A stretch of DNA of 64,000 bases from Halobacillus massiliensis (GTDB taxonomy: Bacteria; Bacillota; Bacilli; Bacillales; Halobacillaceae): contig NZ_LT800499.1 of assembly GCF_900166625.1 (NCBI RefSeq), positions 1,880,115-1,944,114 of the forward strand. Direction: 5' to 3'. A program made the translations under genes and the position numbers. The notes below the pieces were generated by a model. The model was not told the origin of the DNA. It ran no database searches and worked only from the letters and a program-made list of their open reading frames with translations. Positions 49,949 to 57,374 of the stretch are shown one piece after another. The number at the start of each line of letters is the position of its first letter. Position 1 is the first letter of the stretch.

Positions 49949-50662
49949 CTAGCCGGACTGACCGTATTTACTCTGCTTGTAGAACTCATGAAAAATCTTC
50001 ATAAGTGCTCTTTTTTCAATTCGAGACACGTAGCTTCTGGAAATACCGAGCTCTTTAGCAATTTCTCTTTGGGTACGTTCCTCTTCATCATTTAACCCAT
50101 AGCGGTAAACAATCACTTCTTTTTCCCTTTCATCAAGAACTCCGATATATTGTTTAATCTGTTCGATTTCCATATGAAGCTGTATTTCCTCTACGATGTC
50201 AACGCCATCTGCCTGCAAAATATCGAGCAGGTTTAATTCATTTCCTTCTTTATCATGACCGATAGGATCTTGCAGTGAAATGTCCTTGCTCATCTTCTTA
50301 GTGGAACGTAGATGCATCAGGATTTCGTTTTCAATACACCGGGCAGCATAGGTGGCTAATTTAGTTCCTTTGCCTGTAGAGTAGCTCTCTATCCCTTTTA
50401 TAAGGCCTATGGTTCCGATTGAGATCAGATCTTCAAAGTCTTCTTTAGTATTTTCGAATTTCTTCACTATGTGAGCAACAAGACGCAGGTTATGTTCGAT
50501 CAGCTTATCTCTTGCTTCTTTATCCCCCTGATTCATGAGTTCCAACTGCTTAGCTTCTTCCTCTTTAGATAAAGGGTTGGGAAACGCCTGATTTTTGACA
50601 TAAGAAAGAAAAAACAACGATTCTTTGAAAAAGTATAACAGGGAAGCGATCAAACTGCTCAA
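49949..50662 (-). CDS. sigK: Sporulation sigma factor SigK (uninterrupted, pro-form)
   Basis: Late mother-cell sigma factor, complete in one frame at 237 residues; there is no skin element as in B. subtilis. The hydrophobic pro-sequence ([17 protein letters not shown]) precedes [11 protein letters not shown]. Regions 2 (LVAHIVKKF to [20 protein letters not shown]) and 4 ([15 protein letters not shown], helix-turn-helix [24 protein letters not shown]) are intact. The likely start is TTG at 50662, not the ATG two codons upstream. AGGAGG then lies 9 bases away instead of 3, and the pro-peptide becomes exactly 20 residues before Tyr21, as in B. subtilis. It is convergent with yrhC. Confidence 0.92.
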   Translation of the reverse strand: MSSLIASLLYFFKESLFFLSYVKNQAFPNPLSKEEEAKQLELMNQGDKEARDKLIEHNLRLVAHIVKKFENTKEDFEDLISIGTIGLIKGIESYSTGKGTKLATYAARCIENEILMHLRSTKKMSKDISLQDPIGHDKEGNELNLLDILQADGVDIVEEIQLHMEIEQIKQYIGVLDEREKEVIVYRYGLNDEEERTQREIAKELGISRSYVSRIEKRALMKIFHEFYKQSKYGQSG

Positions 50663-50703
50663 ACACATACACCTCCTAATAAATTGGGCAACTGCCTACC
50701 TCA

Positions 50704-50733
50704 AGTGTATGTGCCGTAAAGTTATCACGTGCC
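50704..50733 (-). promoter_or_regulatory. Mother-cell (sigma-E/sigma-K) promoter for sigK
   Basis: On the minus strand CATACACT (50711-50704) matches the sigma-E -10 CATACANT. CACG about 16 bases upstream fits a sigma-K -35 better than a sigma-E one. sigK in B. subtilis is read by both. Confidence 0.5.
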
Positions 50734-50743
50734 TGTACGGCAG

Positions 50744-50780
50744 AAAATAAAAAACAGCCAGCGTGGATGCTGACTGTTTT
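50744..50780 (-). terminator. Terminator at the end of the mrp operon
   Basis: On the minus strand AAAACAGTCAGC pairs with GCTGGCTGTTTT (one G-U), then TTTATTTT. It separates mrpG from sigK. Confidence 0.8.
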
Positions 50781-50790
50781 AAACAATTTT

Positions 50791-51171
50791 TTAACTGTTC
50801 TCTTTTTGCTGCTCTTTCTGAATATGGTCTTTCCACTCATCGTACCCGCTTTTCTCCCAAAGTGGGACATCGCTTTTATACGCTGCTTTTCCTATCATAT
50901 GTCCAGCTACAGGTGCGGTAAGCAAAATAAAAAATATCCCTAACAAGAGCTTTCCGCTGACATTTCCTGTCTCGACATACATAAAGATGAAGGCTCCTAT
51001 AAGTATGCCTGCAACACCAAGGGTTGCGGCTTTAGAGGCCGCATGCAAACGGGTGTATACATCTGGGAAGCGAATAACACCAATAGAGCCAGATATTACA
51101 AAAAAGGTACCGAGAAGCAAGAACACTCCTATTACAATATATAAGATGAAATCAATCCATGTCCCGGTCAA
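50791..51171 (-). CDS. mrpG: Mrp antiporter subunit G
   Basis: About 126 residues, with three membrane helices. GTFFVISGSIGVIRFPDVYTRLHAASKAATLGV is the MrpG/MnhG signature (split here as LLGTFFVISGSIGVIRFPD and YTRLHAASKAATLG). The tail is charged (DHIQKEQQKENS). The start is probably TTG 51171, with AAAGGGTG 6 bases upstream; the frame is open to 51192. Overlaps mrpF. Small subunit of the multi-subunit Na+/H+ antiporter. Confidence 0.9.
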   Translation of the reverse strand: MTGTWIDFILYIVIGVFLLLGTFFVISGSIGVIRFPDVYTRLHAASKAATLGVAGILIGAFIFMYVETGNVSGKLLLGIFFILLTAPVAGHMIGKAAYKSDVPLWEKSGYDEWKDHIQKEQQKENS

Positions 51172-51463
51172 TAATAACACCCTTTTCTTCAAATTTTGTT
51201 AAAGCTATCGTTCCAATGAACAACAATATTCCTATAAGCAGAATGACATCGTTTAAGTGATTTGTGACCAGGAGAATAGCAATGAGACCGGCCAGTCCCA
51301 TTACGTTTACGCCCAATCCATCTACCGCCATAATACGGTCCGGATTCGAGGGGCCGAAGACCACTCGATAGAGTAAAAGGATGACTGAGAATGATATGCC
51401 AAAGATAGAAATAATAGTAGCAATTTCTACAAAAAAGCGGGCCGATTCCAGTGCTTGTTCCAT
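51152..51463 (-). CDS. mrpF: Mrp antiporter subunit F
   Basis: A 103-residue subunit with three membrane helices; LLYRVVFGPSNPDRIMAVDGLG is the MrpF signature. ATG 51463 overlaps the mrpE stop (TGATG), with GAGGTG upstream. In B. subtilis MrpF is also implicated in bile-salt/Na+ efflux. Cytoplasmic membrane. Confidence 0.92.
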   Translation of the reverse strand: MEQALESARFFVEIATIISIFGISFSVILLLYRVVFGPSNPDRIMAVDGLGVNVMGLAGLIAILLVTNHLNDVILLIGILLFIGTIALTKFEEKGVIIDRDMD

Positions 51464-51939
51464 CAACGACTCACCTCCATAATTGCTTTTTCAAAGGTTT
51501 CTTTGATTTCTCTAATAGAGGACTCTAAGTCTTGTATATCCATCGCATGGATGAAAATAGTGGACTTATCCTCGCTGACCTCAAGTGAAAGGGTGCCGGG
51601 TGTCAGGGAAATCAGGTTGGCAAGCAGTGTAATCTCCCATTCTTTTTTAAGTTCTGTCGGGAGACCGAATATTCCGGGTTTTACGTCAATTTTAGGTTTA
51701 TATACAAGTTTAACAATATCGATATTCGAGAGAATCAATTCTCTTATAAACAATAGAACCAGCTTTATGATACTAATAATACTCTGGAAATAAAATCGAC
51801 CAGAAGTGAAACGATTCATCAAAAATAGGAGGGTAATTCCTAAAATATAGCCTACGGCAAATGTGGAAAAGGTATAGGATTCGCTTAAGAACATCCACAT
51901 GATGGCTATTATAATATTAAGCACAATTTGAAATGTCAT
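51463..51939 (-). CDS. mrpE: Mrp antiporter subunit E
   Basis: A 158-residue subunit. Two N-terminal helices (about 5-45) are followed by the cytoplasmic domain with ISLTPGTLSLEVSEDKSTIFIHAMD, typical of MrpE/MnhE. AAAGGAG precedes the ATG on the minus strand. It follows mrpD by 7 bases. Confidence 0.93.
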   Translation of the reverse strand: MTFQIVLNIIIAIMWMFLSESYTFSTFAVGYILGITLLFLMNRFTSGRFYFQSIISIIKLVLLFIRELILSNIDIVKLVYKPKIDVKPGIFGLPTELKKEWEITLLANLISLTPGTLSLEVSEDKSTIFIHAMDIQDLESSIREIKETFEKAIMEVSR

Positions 51940-51946
51940 AAGTCTA

Positions 51947-53434
51947 TTACTCCTTTAGTACAGAATCAATATAGATTTGCGGATCCATTAGATATTCTCC
52001 CATCCATTCAATGGAAGGATAAAACCATTCTGCACCTACCCCAAGCAGGATAGTAAGTGAGAGTAATACTCCTATCGGCCAGCTCATTTGCTTCACTATA
52101 TGGCTTCTCTCTGGATGAGGAGGTGTTTCTGTACGTTCTCCCCAGAATCCACGGATGAAAATCCGAATCATTGAAAAAAGAATAAGCAGGCTAGAAACGA
52201 GAGAAGTAATGACAATCATAATCTGTTCCTCTGCCAGACCGCCCTGTATAAGCAGAAGCTTTCCTATAAAGCCGCTGAATGGCGGAATCCCTGCAAGTAC
52301 GAGGGTTGCTATAAACATAAACCATCCGAGTACTGGATAGTGGTGGAGTAATCCGCCCATCTTCCTTAAATCCGAAGTGCCAGCTACATAGACAACAGCA
52401 CCAATAAGCAGGAAGAGAGCACCTTTCACAATCATATCATTAATTAAATAGTAAATGGTTCCGCTTATTGAAGTCTCAGTAAAGATCCCTATCCCCATCA
52501 GCATAAATCCAACAGCAGGGATAATATTATAGGCTACAATTAACTTCACATTATGAGTAGATAAGGCTCCAATTACACCGAAAATCATAGTAAAGGCTGC
52601 CAAATAAATAAAGATTGTATGGGTAAGATCCGTCTCCCCGACAAAGATGAGTGTAAATACTCGAAGAAGAGAATAGACTCCTACCTTTGTCAATAATGCC
52701 CCAAATAAAGCAGAGACAACTGGATTAGGAACGATATAAGGTTTAGGCAGCCAGTAATAAAGCGGAAATACGGCTGCTTTTGTGGCAAAGACAAAGAAAA
52801 ATAAAATCGCTATTGTCGTTAGGACGCCCGGCTGGTCTACTTCCTGTACACGCTGGGCCACCTGTGCCATATTTACCGTACCTACTACAGAATATAGAAA
52901 CGCAATGGTTGTTACGAAAAGTATAGAGGAAAAGAGGTTGATCAGCACGTATTTTAAAGATTCACCAAGCTGTACTTTTCCATTTCCTAAAACGATCAAT
53001 CCATAGGAGGCCATAAGGAGAACTTCGAAGAATACGAAAAGATTAAACAAGTCTCCTGTCATGAAAGCACCGCTTACTCCGCTGATCAGCATGAAGAAGA
53101 AGCTGTAAAAGTAAAAAGACTCCTGCTGTTTTGTAAGAGATTTAGGTGCGTAGAAGAGACAGGCAGCCGCCACAATGTTTGTCGTTAAAACTAAAGCTGA
53201 AGACAGCAAGTCGCCGACTAAAATAATACCAAATGGTGCTTCCCAGCTGCCGGTCTCCAATATAATTGTTCCATTGTTAAGCACGTAGACAAATACGTAT
53301 GCCGCAAGGGCCAGGTTTAGTGTCATAAAAATCATGGAAGCTTTGCGTACGACAGGTGTATTTTTATTCAAAAAGGCCGCAAGTATTCCTGCTATGAGCG
53401 GCCAGGCTATTGTTAATGCAAGTAAGTTACTCAT
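51947..53434 (-). CDS. mrpD: Mrp antiporter subunit D
   Basis: A 495-residue, complex-I-like proton-conducting subunit with about 14 helices. The conserved Glu of helix 5 lies in GDLFNLFVFFEVLLMASYGLIV, and the Lys in KAAVFPLYYWLPKPYIV lies in the broken-helix region. Further signature: PPFSGFIGKLLLIQ. Forms the antiporter core with MrpA. The start overlaps mrpC by 8 bases; GAGGGG is upstream. Confidence 0.95.
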   Translation of the reverse strand: MSNLLALTIAWPLIAGILAAFLNKNTPVVRKASMIFMTLNLALAAYVFVYVLNNGTIILETGSWEAPFGIILVGDLLSSALVLTTNIVAAACLFYAPKSLTKQQESFYFYSFFFMLISGVSGAFMTGDLFNLFVFFEVLLMASYGLIVLGNGKVQLGESLKYVLINLFSSILFVTTIAFLYSVVGTVNMAQVAQRVQEVDQPGVLTTIAILFFFVFATKAAVFPLYYWLPKPYIVPNPVVSALFGALLTKVGVYSLLRVFTLIFVGETDLTHTIFIYLAAFTMIFGVIGALSTHNVKLIVAYNIIPAVGFMLMGIGIFTETSISGTIYYLINDMIVKGALFLLIGAVVYVAGTSDLRKMGGLLHHYPVLGWFMFIATLVLAGIPPFSGFIGKLLLIQGGLAEEQIMIVITSLVSSLLILFSMIRIFIRGFWGERTETPPHPERSHIVKQMSWPIGVLLSLTILLGVGAEWFYPSIEWMGEYLMDPQIYIDSVLKE

Positions 53435-53765
53435 AATCGTTTCCCCTCAATTGTTCCATATTGTCTGTACCGTTCAGTTTGGAAGCCCGGTAAGCTAAGA
53501 CAAGCAGTAAACTGGTTACCCCAAAACTGATAACAATGGATGTAAGGATTAACGCCTGGGGCAGGGGATCGGTATATTGTTCGATCCCCTCCGTTAAGAT
53601 AGGAGGCGCACCGTGTTTTAGTTCCCCCATTGTCAGGATAAATAAGTGGGCCCCATGAGAAATTAAGGCGGTTCCGATAATGATTCGAAGCAATTGTTTC
53701 TGCAGGAGGTTATAGACGCCGGCAGCGAACAAAAAACCGGCTAAAATGACCATAGTTAATTCCAT
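53427..53765 (-). CDS. mrpC: Mrp antiporter subunit C
   Basis: A 112-residue homologue of complex I subunit NuoK, with three helices. FLFAAGVYNLLQKQLLRIIIGTALISHGAHLFI and LPQALILTSIVISFG are its signatures (the first in overlapping parts of under 20 residues). It starts only 3 bases after the mrpA stop, the place where mrpB normally sits. GGAGGAA precedes the ATG. Confidence 0.93.
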   Translation of the reverse strand: MELTMVILAGFLFAAGVYNLLQKQLLRIIIGTALISHGAHLFILTMGELKHGAPPILTEGIEQYTDPLPQALILTSIVISFGVTSLLLVLAYRASKLNGTDNMEQLRGNDYE

Positions 53766-53768
53766 AGT

Positions 53769-56099
53769 TTATTCCTCCTTTTCTCTGCCTAAACGAATTA
53801 AACTGAAAATCGCCATAGCGGCTATACCTAACACCGCAATTTCAAATAGAGTATCCATTCCCCTGAAGTCTACTAGAATAACGTTAACGATATTATCTCC
53901 GCCGCCAAGTTTATAGGCATTGTCCACAAAGTAGCTTGAAATTGAATCAAATAGTTTATTACTGTGAGCGGAGATAGCTGTCATTATTAATAACAAACCA
54001 AAGCCGCCCGCTATTACTAAATTCGTTATTTCTGCCGTTACCGGTTCCTTGCGTGTTTTAAGGTCAGGCAAATGCCGGAATACAAGCATAAACAAAGCAA
54101 CGGTTACAGTCTCAATAATAAATTGTGTAAGAGCCAGATCTGGTGCGCGATAAATAACAAACAGCATAGCTAGCCCATAACCAACCACACCAAGACTAAG
54201 GATGGCGGCCATTCTCTTATTAGAAACACTCGCTCCCACAGCTGAGATAATCATTAAAGCAGCGATCAATAGCTCGGGGATGGTTACCTCTGAAAGGTTA
54301 TCATAAGAAATAGAAAATCCATCGGTAATCGCCATTACACTAAATGTCACTATTATAATAGCCGCAATAATTAACCGGACATAACGTCCCAGAGAGCCAT
54401 TCATGTATCCATTGGTAATTACAGCAGAGTACCTTTCAGTTCGGTCTACTAAACCATCGTAGAATTTGTTCAAACTTAGTTTTCCTGGTACAGCTTTATA
54501 TACCGGTGCCCATTTTGTACGGGTCAGGTAAAGAATTGTTCCGAATACCAATACAGCGATCGACATAATAAATGGTGGAATTATACCGTGCCAGAAATAG
54601 ATTTTCTCTGCTATCACTGTACCTCCCACCGCGGAGGCCGCATGTTCAATAAATGGTTTATTGATCAAATCCGGGAACAGCCCAATGATGATAACACCTG
54701 CTGCTAAGATTATGGGTGAAATCAACATACCGATAGGAGCTTCATGAGGTTTTTTAGGCAGCTCATTAATTTGTGCTTGTCCCCTGAACGTCCCAAAAAA
54801 GAAATACATAGAGTAAACAAATGTGAAGATACTTCCAAATACCGCTAAGTATGGGAGTAGTGTTTGTAAAACACCGGAAAAGCCCCCAGCTGCAGCTTCC
54901 AGGTGTAAGGAAGCATCAAAGAAAAATTCTTTACTATAGAAACCATTTAGGAAGGGCAGGGGTACACCGGCCATTGAGAATGTTCCAAATAAAGCAAGAG
55001 TGGCGGTAATAGGAAGAAATGTCATAAGTCCGCCCAGTTTTCGAATATCACGCGTTCCTGTTTCATGGTCGACGATCCCTGCCACCATAAATAGGCTTCC
55101 TTTAAAAGTTGCATGGTTTAAGATATGGAAGACAGCGGCAAAAATGGCTACTTCTGTTCCAAAGCCAAGCATAGCCATGATCATCCCGAGTTGACTAATG
55201 GTTGAAAAAGCTAAAATTGCTTTTAAGTCTGTCTGTCTTACTGCCATGTAAGAACCCCAGCACAATGTTACGATACCAACAGTCGAAACGATCAGGAAAA
55301 ACCATTCAGAAGAGGATAGCATTGGCGAGAAGCGGGCAACCAGGAAAATTCCCGCTTTAACCATCGTTGCTGAGTGCAAGTAGGCACTCACGGGAGTAGG
55401 AGCTTCCATAGCATCTGGGAGCCAGATGTGGAATGGAAACTGTGCAGATTTAGTGAAGGCTCCTAAAAGAATAAAGCCTAAAATCAGCGGGAAAAATTCG
55501 TGATTTAAAATCAGCTCCTGCTGACCGAGCATTTCCTGAATACTCGTTGTGTTTGTAATTACACTTAAGAAAACAAGTCCGCCGAGGAGGCTTAACCCCC
55601 CAAAGACGGTAATCAGCATTGATTTTAAAGCTCCGTAACGTGAAGCTTCTTTGTAATTCCAAAAACCGATTAATAGAAATGATGATAGAGATGTAAATTC
55701 CCAGAAAGTATAGAGTACAAAAACGTTATCTGAGAGAACGACTCCAAGCATAGATCCCATAAATAAAAGGAAATATACATAAAAATGACCCAGCTGCTCC
55801 GATTTATGTAAATAATAAATCGAGTAAAAAGCAACTAGGGAGCCAATACCACTAATGAGTAATACAAATAGTAAGCTCAATCCATCCAGGTGAAATACTA
55901 AATTCATATCCAAAGATGGCACCCATGTATATTCTTGCGTAACAGGTTCAAACCCTGTTCCTAAGAATTGTACAAAATAGATAAAAATTATTGCAGGGAC
56001 AGCTGTTGCTGCGAACCCCGTATGAAATTTATCCTTCCATTTGCTTAGAAATGGAATAAAAATTGCGATAATAAAAGGCAATAATACAGCCAGTAGCAT
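53769..56099 (-). CDS. mrpA: Mrp antiporter subunit A
   Basis: A 776-residue large subunit related to complex I NuoL, with about 20 helices. The conserved Glu is in LYTFWEFTSLSSFLLIGFWN and the Lys/His region in TKSAQFPFHIWLPDAMEAPTPVSAYLHSATMVKAG (in parts). The C-terminal extension with YRAPDLALTQFIIETVTVALF and VDFRGMDTLFEIAVLGI is the normal MrpA end. No MrpB domain is fused to it. ATG 56099 follows GGGAGG by about 9 bases; the longer frame to 56153 includes promoter sequence. First gene of the operon. Confidence 0.93.
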   Translation of the reverse strand: MLLAVLLPFIIAIFIPFLSKWKDKFHTGFAATAVPAIIFIYFVQFLGTGFEPVTQEYTWVPSLDMNLVFHLDGLSLLFVLLISGIGSLVAFYSIYYLHKSEQLGHFYVYFLLFMGSMLGVVLSDNVFVLYTFWEFTSLSSFLLIGFWNYKEASRYGALKSMLITVFGGLSLLGGLVFLSVITNTTSIQEMLGQQELILNHEFFPLILGFILLGAFTKSAQFPFHIWLPDAMEAPTPVSAYLHSATMVKAGIFLVARFSPMLSSSEWFFLIVSTVGIVTLCWGSYMAVRQTDLKAILAFSTISQLGMIMAMLGFGTEVAIFAAVFHILNHATFKGSLFMVAGIVDHETGTRDIRKLGGLMTFLPITATLALFGTFSMAGVPLPFLNGFYSKEFFFDASLHLEAAAGGFSGVLQTLLPYLAVFGSIFTFVYSMYFFFGTFRGQAQINELPKKPHEAPIGMLISPIILAAGVIIIGLFPDLINKPFIEHAASAVGGTVIAEKIYFWHGIIPPFIMSIAVLVFGTILYLTRTKWAPVYKAVPGKLSLNKFYDGLVDRTERYSAVITNGYMNGSLGRYVRLIIAAIIIVTFSVMAITDGFSISYDNLSEVTIPELLIAALMIISAVGASVSNKRMAAILSLGVVGYGLAMLFVIYRAPDLALTQFIIETVTVALFMLVFRHLPDLKTRKEPVTAEITNLVIAGGFGLLLIMTAISAHSNKLFDSISSYFVDNAYKLGGGDNIVNVILVDFRGMDTLFEIAVLGIAAMAIFSLIRLGREKEE

Positions 56100-56144
56100 C
56101 TGGTTGTTCCTCCCTCGGCCAAAGATCATAGAAATTGTTATTGT

Positions 56145-56214
56145 TTCACTCAATTGTAATCAAAAAATGATGGATTATTCAACTATATACTATTCCCCTA
56201 GCGTATTGAGTGAA
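56145..56214. promoter_or_regulatory. 10-bp inverted repeat flanking the mrp promoter
   Basis: TTCACTCAAT (56145-56154) and ATTGAGTGAA (56205-56214) are perfect inverted copies, 60 bases apart. The inner one overlaps the -10 and the outer one is upstream of the -35. Candidate operator pair. Confidence 0.5.
56153..56182 (-). promoter_or_regulatory. Promoter for the mrp operon
   Basis: On the minus strand TTGAAT (56182-56177), 18 bases, TACAAT (56158-56153). Confidence 0.55.
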
Positions 56215-56269
56215 TTCATTTTTTAATTCTTATAAATAAGAAGAGATACGTAAAAGTTAATTTAAAAAA

Positions 56270-56305
56270 AACCAATAAAAAAACGCCATTCCCCTTAATG
56301 GCGTT
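56270..56305 (-). terminator. Terminator after sda
   Basis: AACGCCATT (56282-56290) pairs with AATGGCGTT (56297-56305); on the minus strand a long T-rich run follows. It isolates sda from the mrp operon on the same strand. Confidence 0.85.
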
Positions 56306-56342
56306 ACTTGAATTTCATAATTTAATCCTTTTATGGAAATTT

Positions 56343-56504
56343 TTATCCCACTTGAAACGTTGACCGAGATTTTCGATCTACCAGATGATAGAGCTTTCTT
56401 TCGATGATTTCATTTTCTATTTGTTTAATGAATTCTCTTGATAGATTGAGCTGAAGTGCTTTGTGGTAAGATTGAAGTAACAGGGTATCAGATAATTGTT
56501 TCAT
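56343..56504 (-). CDS. sda: Sporulation checkpoint kinase inhibitor Sda
   Basis: A 53-residue gene too short for usual length filters. The product MKQLSDTLLLQSYHKALQLN continues LSREFIKQIENEIIERKL, the Sda helical hairpin pattern (B. subtilis: LSDELLIESYFKATEMNL, then FIELIENEI). Sda binds the KinA dimerisation domain and blocks the phosphorelay when replication is disturbed. The gene also has B. subtilis-like context: next to yqeG with DnaA boxes upstream. The C-terminal tail (YHLVDRKSRSTFQVG) is divergent. A stop codon sits directly before ATG 56504, so no longer start is possible; the AGGAGG is 25 bases away with a hairpin between. Confidence 0.88.
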   Translation of the reverse strand: MKQLSDTLLLQSYHKALQLNLSREFIKQIENEIIERKLYHLVDRKSRSTFQVG

Positions 56505-56510
56505 CTATTT

Positions 56511-56535
56511 CTGCCTGAATCGGCAGCCACCTCCT
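56511..56535 (-). promoter_or_regulatory. sda ribosome site with hairpin spacer
   Basis: On the minus strand AGGAGG (56535-56530) is followed by the hairpin CTGCC-GATTCA-GGCAG (56526-56511), then 6 bases and ATG 56504. The unpaired distance is 9 bases, the normal spacing. Confidence 0.65.
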
Positions 56536-56569
56536 GTTTATAAAAACGATAATGTTTTATTACTATCTC

Positions 56570-56598
56570 ACCATATCACGGGAATGAGAAGCCTACAA
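56570..56598 (-). promoter_or_regulatory. Promoter for sda
   Basis: On the minus strand TTGTAG (56598-56593), 17 bases, TATGGT (56575-56570), with TG in the extended -10 position. DnaA boxes begin 9 bases upstream of the -35. Confidence 0.55.
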
Positions 56599-56606
56599 TA
56601 ACCGGT

Positions 56607-56707
56607 TTATCTACAGTTAATTGTAGATAACTTTATTGAGTAACTATGCATTACCCTATTCTAATCATCGTTAAGGAGTGTGGAATATGTGTATAAACTT
56701 ATCCACA
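56607..56707. promoter_or_regulatory. DnaA-box cluster between sda and yqeG
   Basis: TTATCCACA at 56699-56707 (+) is a perfect DnaA box. TTATACACA at 56696-56688 (-) fits TTATNCACA. TTATCTACA at 56607-56615 (+) and its inverted copy at 56630-56622 (-) each have one mismatch. In B. subtilis DnaA acts at this locus and controls sda. Confidence 0.75.
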
Positions 56708-56770
56708 GGCCCTCGCTGTCGCGATTTGTCGAACGATTTATTGCATTTCTTAAGAAATATAAGGATTGTT

Positions 56771-56799
56771 TTGAAACGCAGACTTATTTTGTATATGAT
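56771..56799 (+). promoter_or_regulatory. Promoter for the yqeG operon
   Basis: TTGAAA (56771-56776), 17 bases, TATGAT (56794-56799). ATG 56838 follows a GGATGGAG site. Confidence 0.6.
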
Positions 56800-56837
56800 T
56801 AGTAGGGAGATTTTGTCGTTAAGGATGGAGTGAAATT

Positions 56838-57374
56838 ATGTTAAAGTTATTTCTACCTAACGAACACGTAGAAAGTGTTCATCATATAGACCCTGTAGAA
56901 TTGAAAAATAAAGGAATAAAAGGTGTTATCACAGACCTTGATAATACACTGGTTGCCTGGGACCGGCCTGATGCTACTGAAGAAATTATTGAGTGGTTTA
57001 AAAAGATGGATGATCAGGGAATTCGGGTTATTATTGCTTCAAATAATAATGAAAAAAGAGTTAAACTCTTTTCAGAACCTCTGGATACAACTTTCATCCA
57101 TAGTGCCAGAAAACCATTGGCACGGGCTTTTAAGAAAGCCCAGAAGGAGATGAAAGTAGATAAGGATGAACTCGTCGTCGTCGGTGATCAGCTCATGACT
57201 GACGTACTTGGAGGCAATCTGGCTGGTATTTATACGATACTCGTTGTACCAATAGTTAAAACTGATGGAGTTTTCACAAAGATCAACAGGAAAATTGAGC
57301 GGAGAATTCTAAAGTGGATGAAACGTAAAGGTAAAATCACCTGGCAGGAGGAAAAGGAACAATGGAAGAAATAA
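56838..57374 (+). CDS. yqeG: HAD-family phosphatase YqeG
   Basis: A 178-residue HAD hydrolase (subfamily IIIA). Motif 1 GVITDLDNTLVAWD carries the nucleophile Asp, motif 2 is IIASNNN, and motif 3/4 is VVGDQLMTDVLGGN. Homologues include mitochondrial phosphatidylglycerophosphate phosphatase, so a phospholipid role is possible, but the substrate is unproven. First gene of the yqeG-yqeM operon; overlaps yqeH by 13 bases. Confidence 0.93.
   Translation: MLKLFLPNEHVESVHHIDPVELKNKGIKGVITDLDNTLVAWDRPDATEEIIEWFKKMDDQGIRVIIASNNNEKRVKLFSEPLDTTFIHSARKPLARAFKKAQKEMKVDKDELVVVGDQLMTDVLGGNLAGIYTILVVPIVKTDGVFTKINRKIERRILKWMKRKGKITWQEEKEQWKK

Noticed and set aside
50713-50741. GCCGTA/TACGGC hairpin in the sigK upstream region
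   Set aside because: Only 6 bp with a 17-nt loop and no T-run; likely chance.
53427-53771. mrpB hidden in another frame at the mrpA-mrpC junction
   Set aside because: The genes are 3 bases apart and overlapping frames do not encode an MnhB-like pattern.
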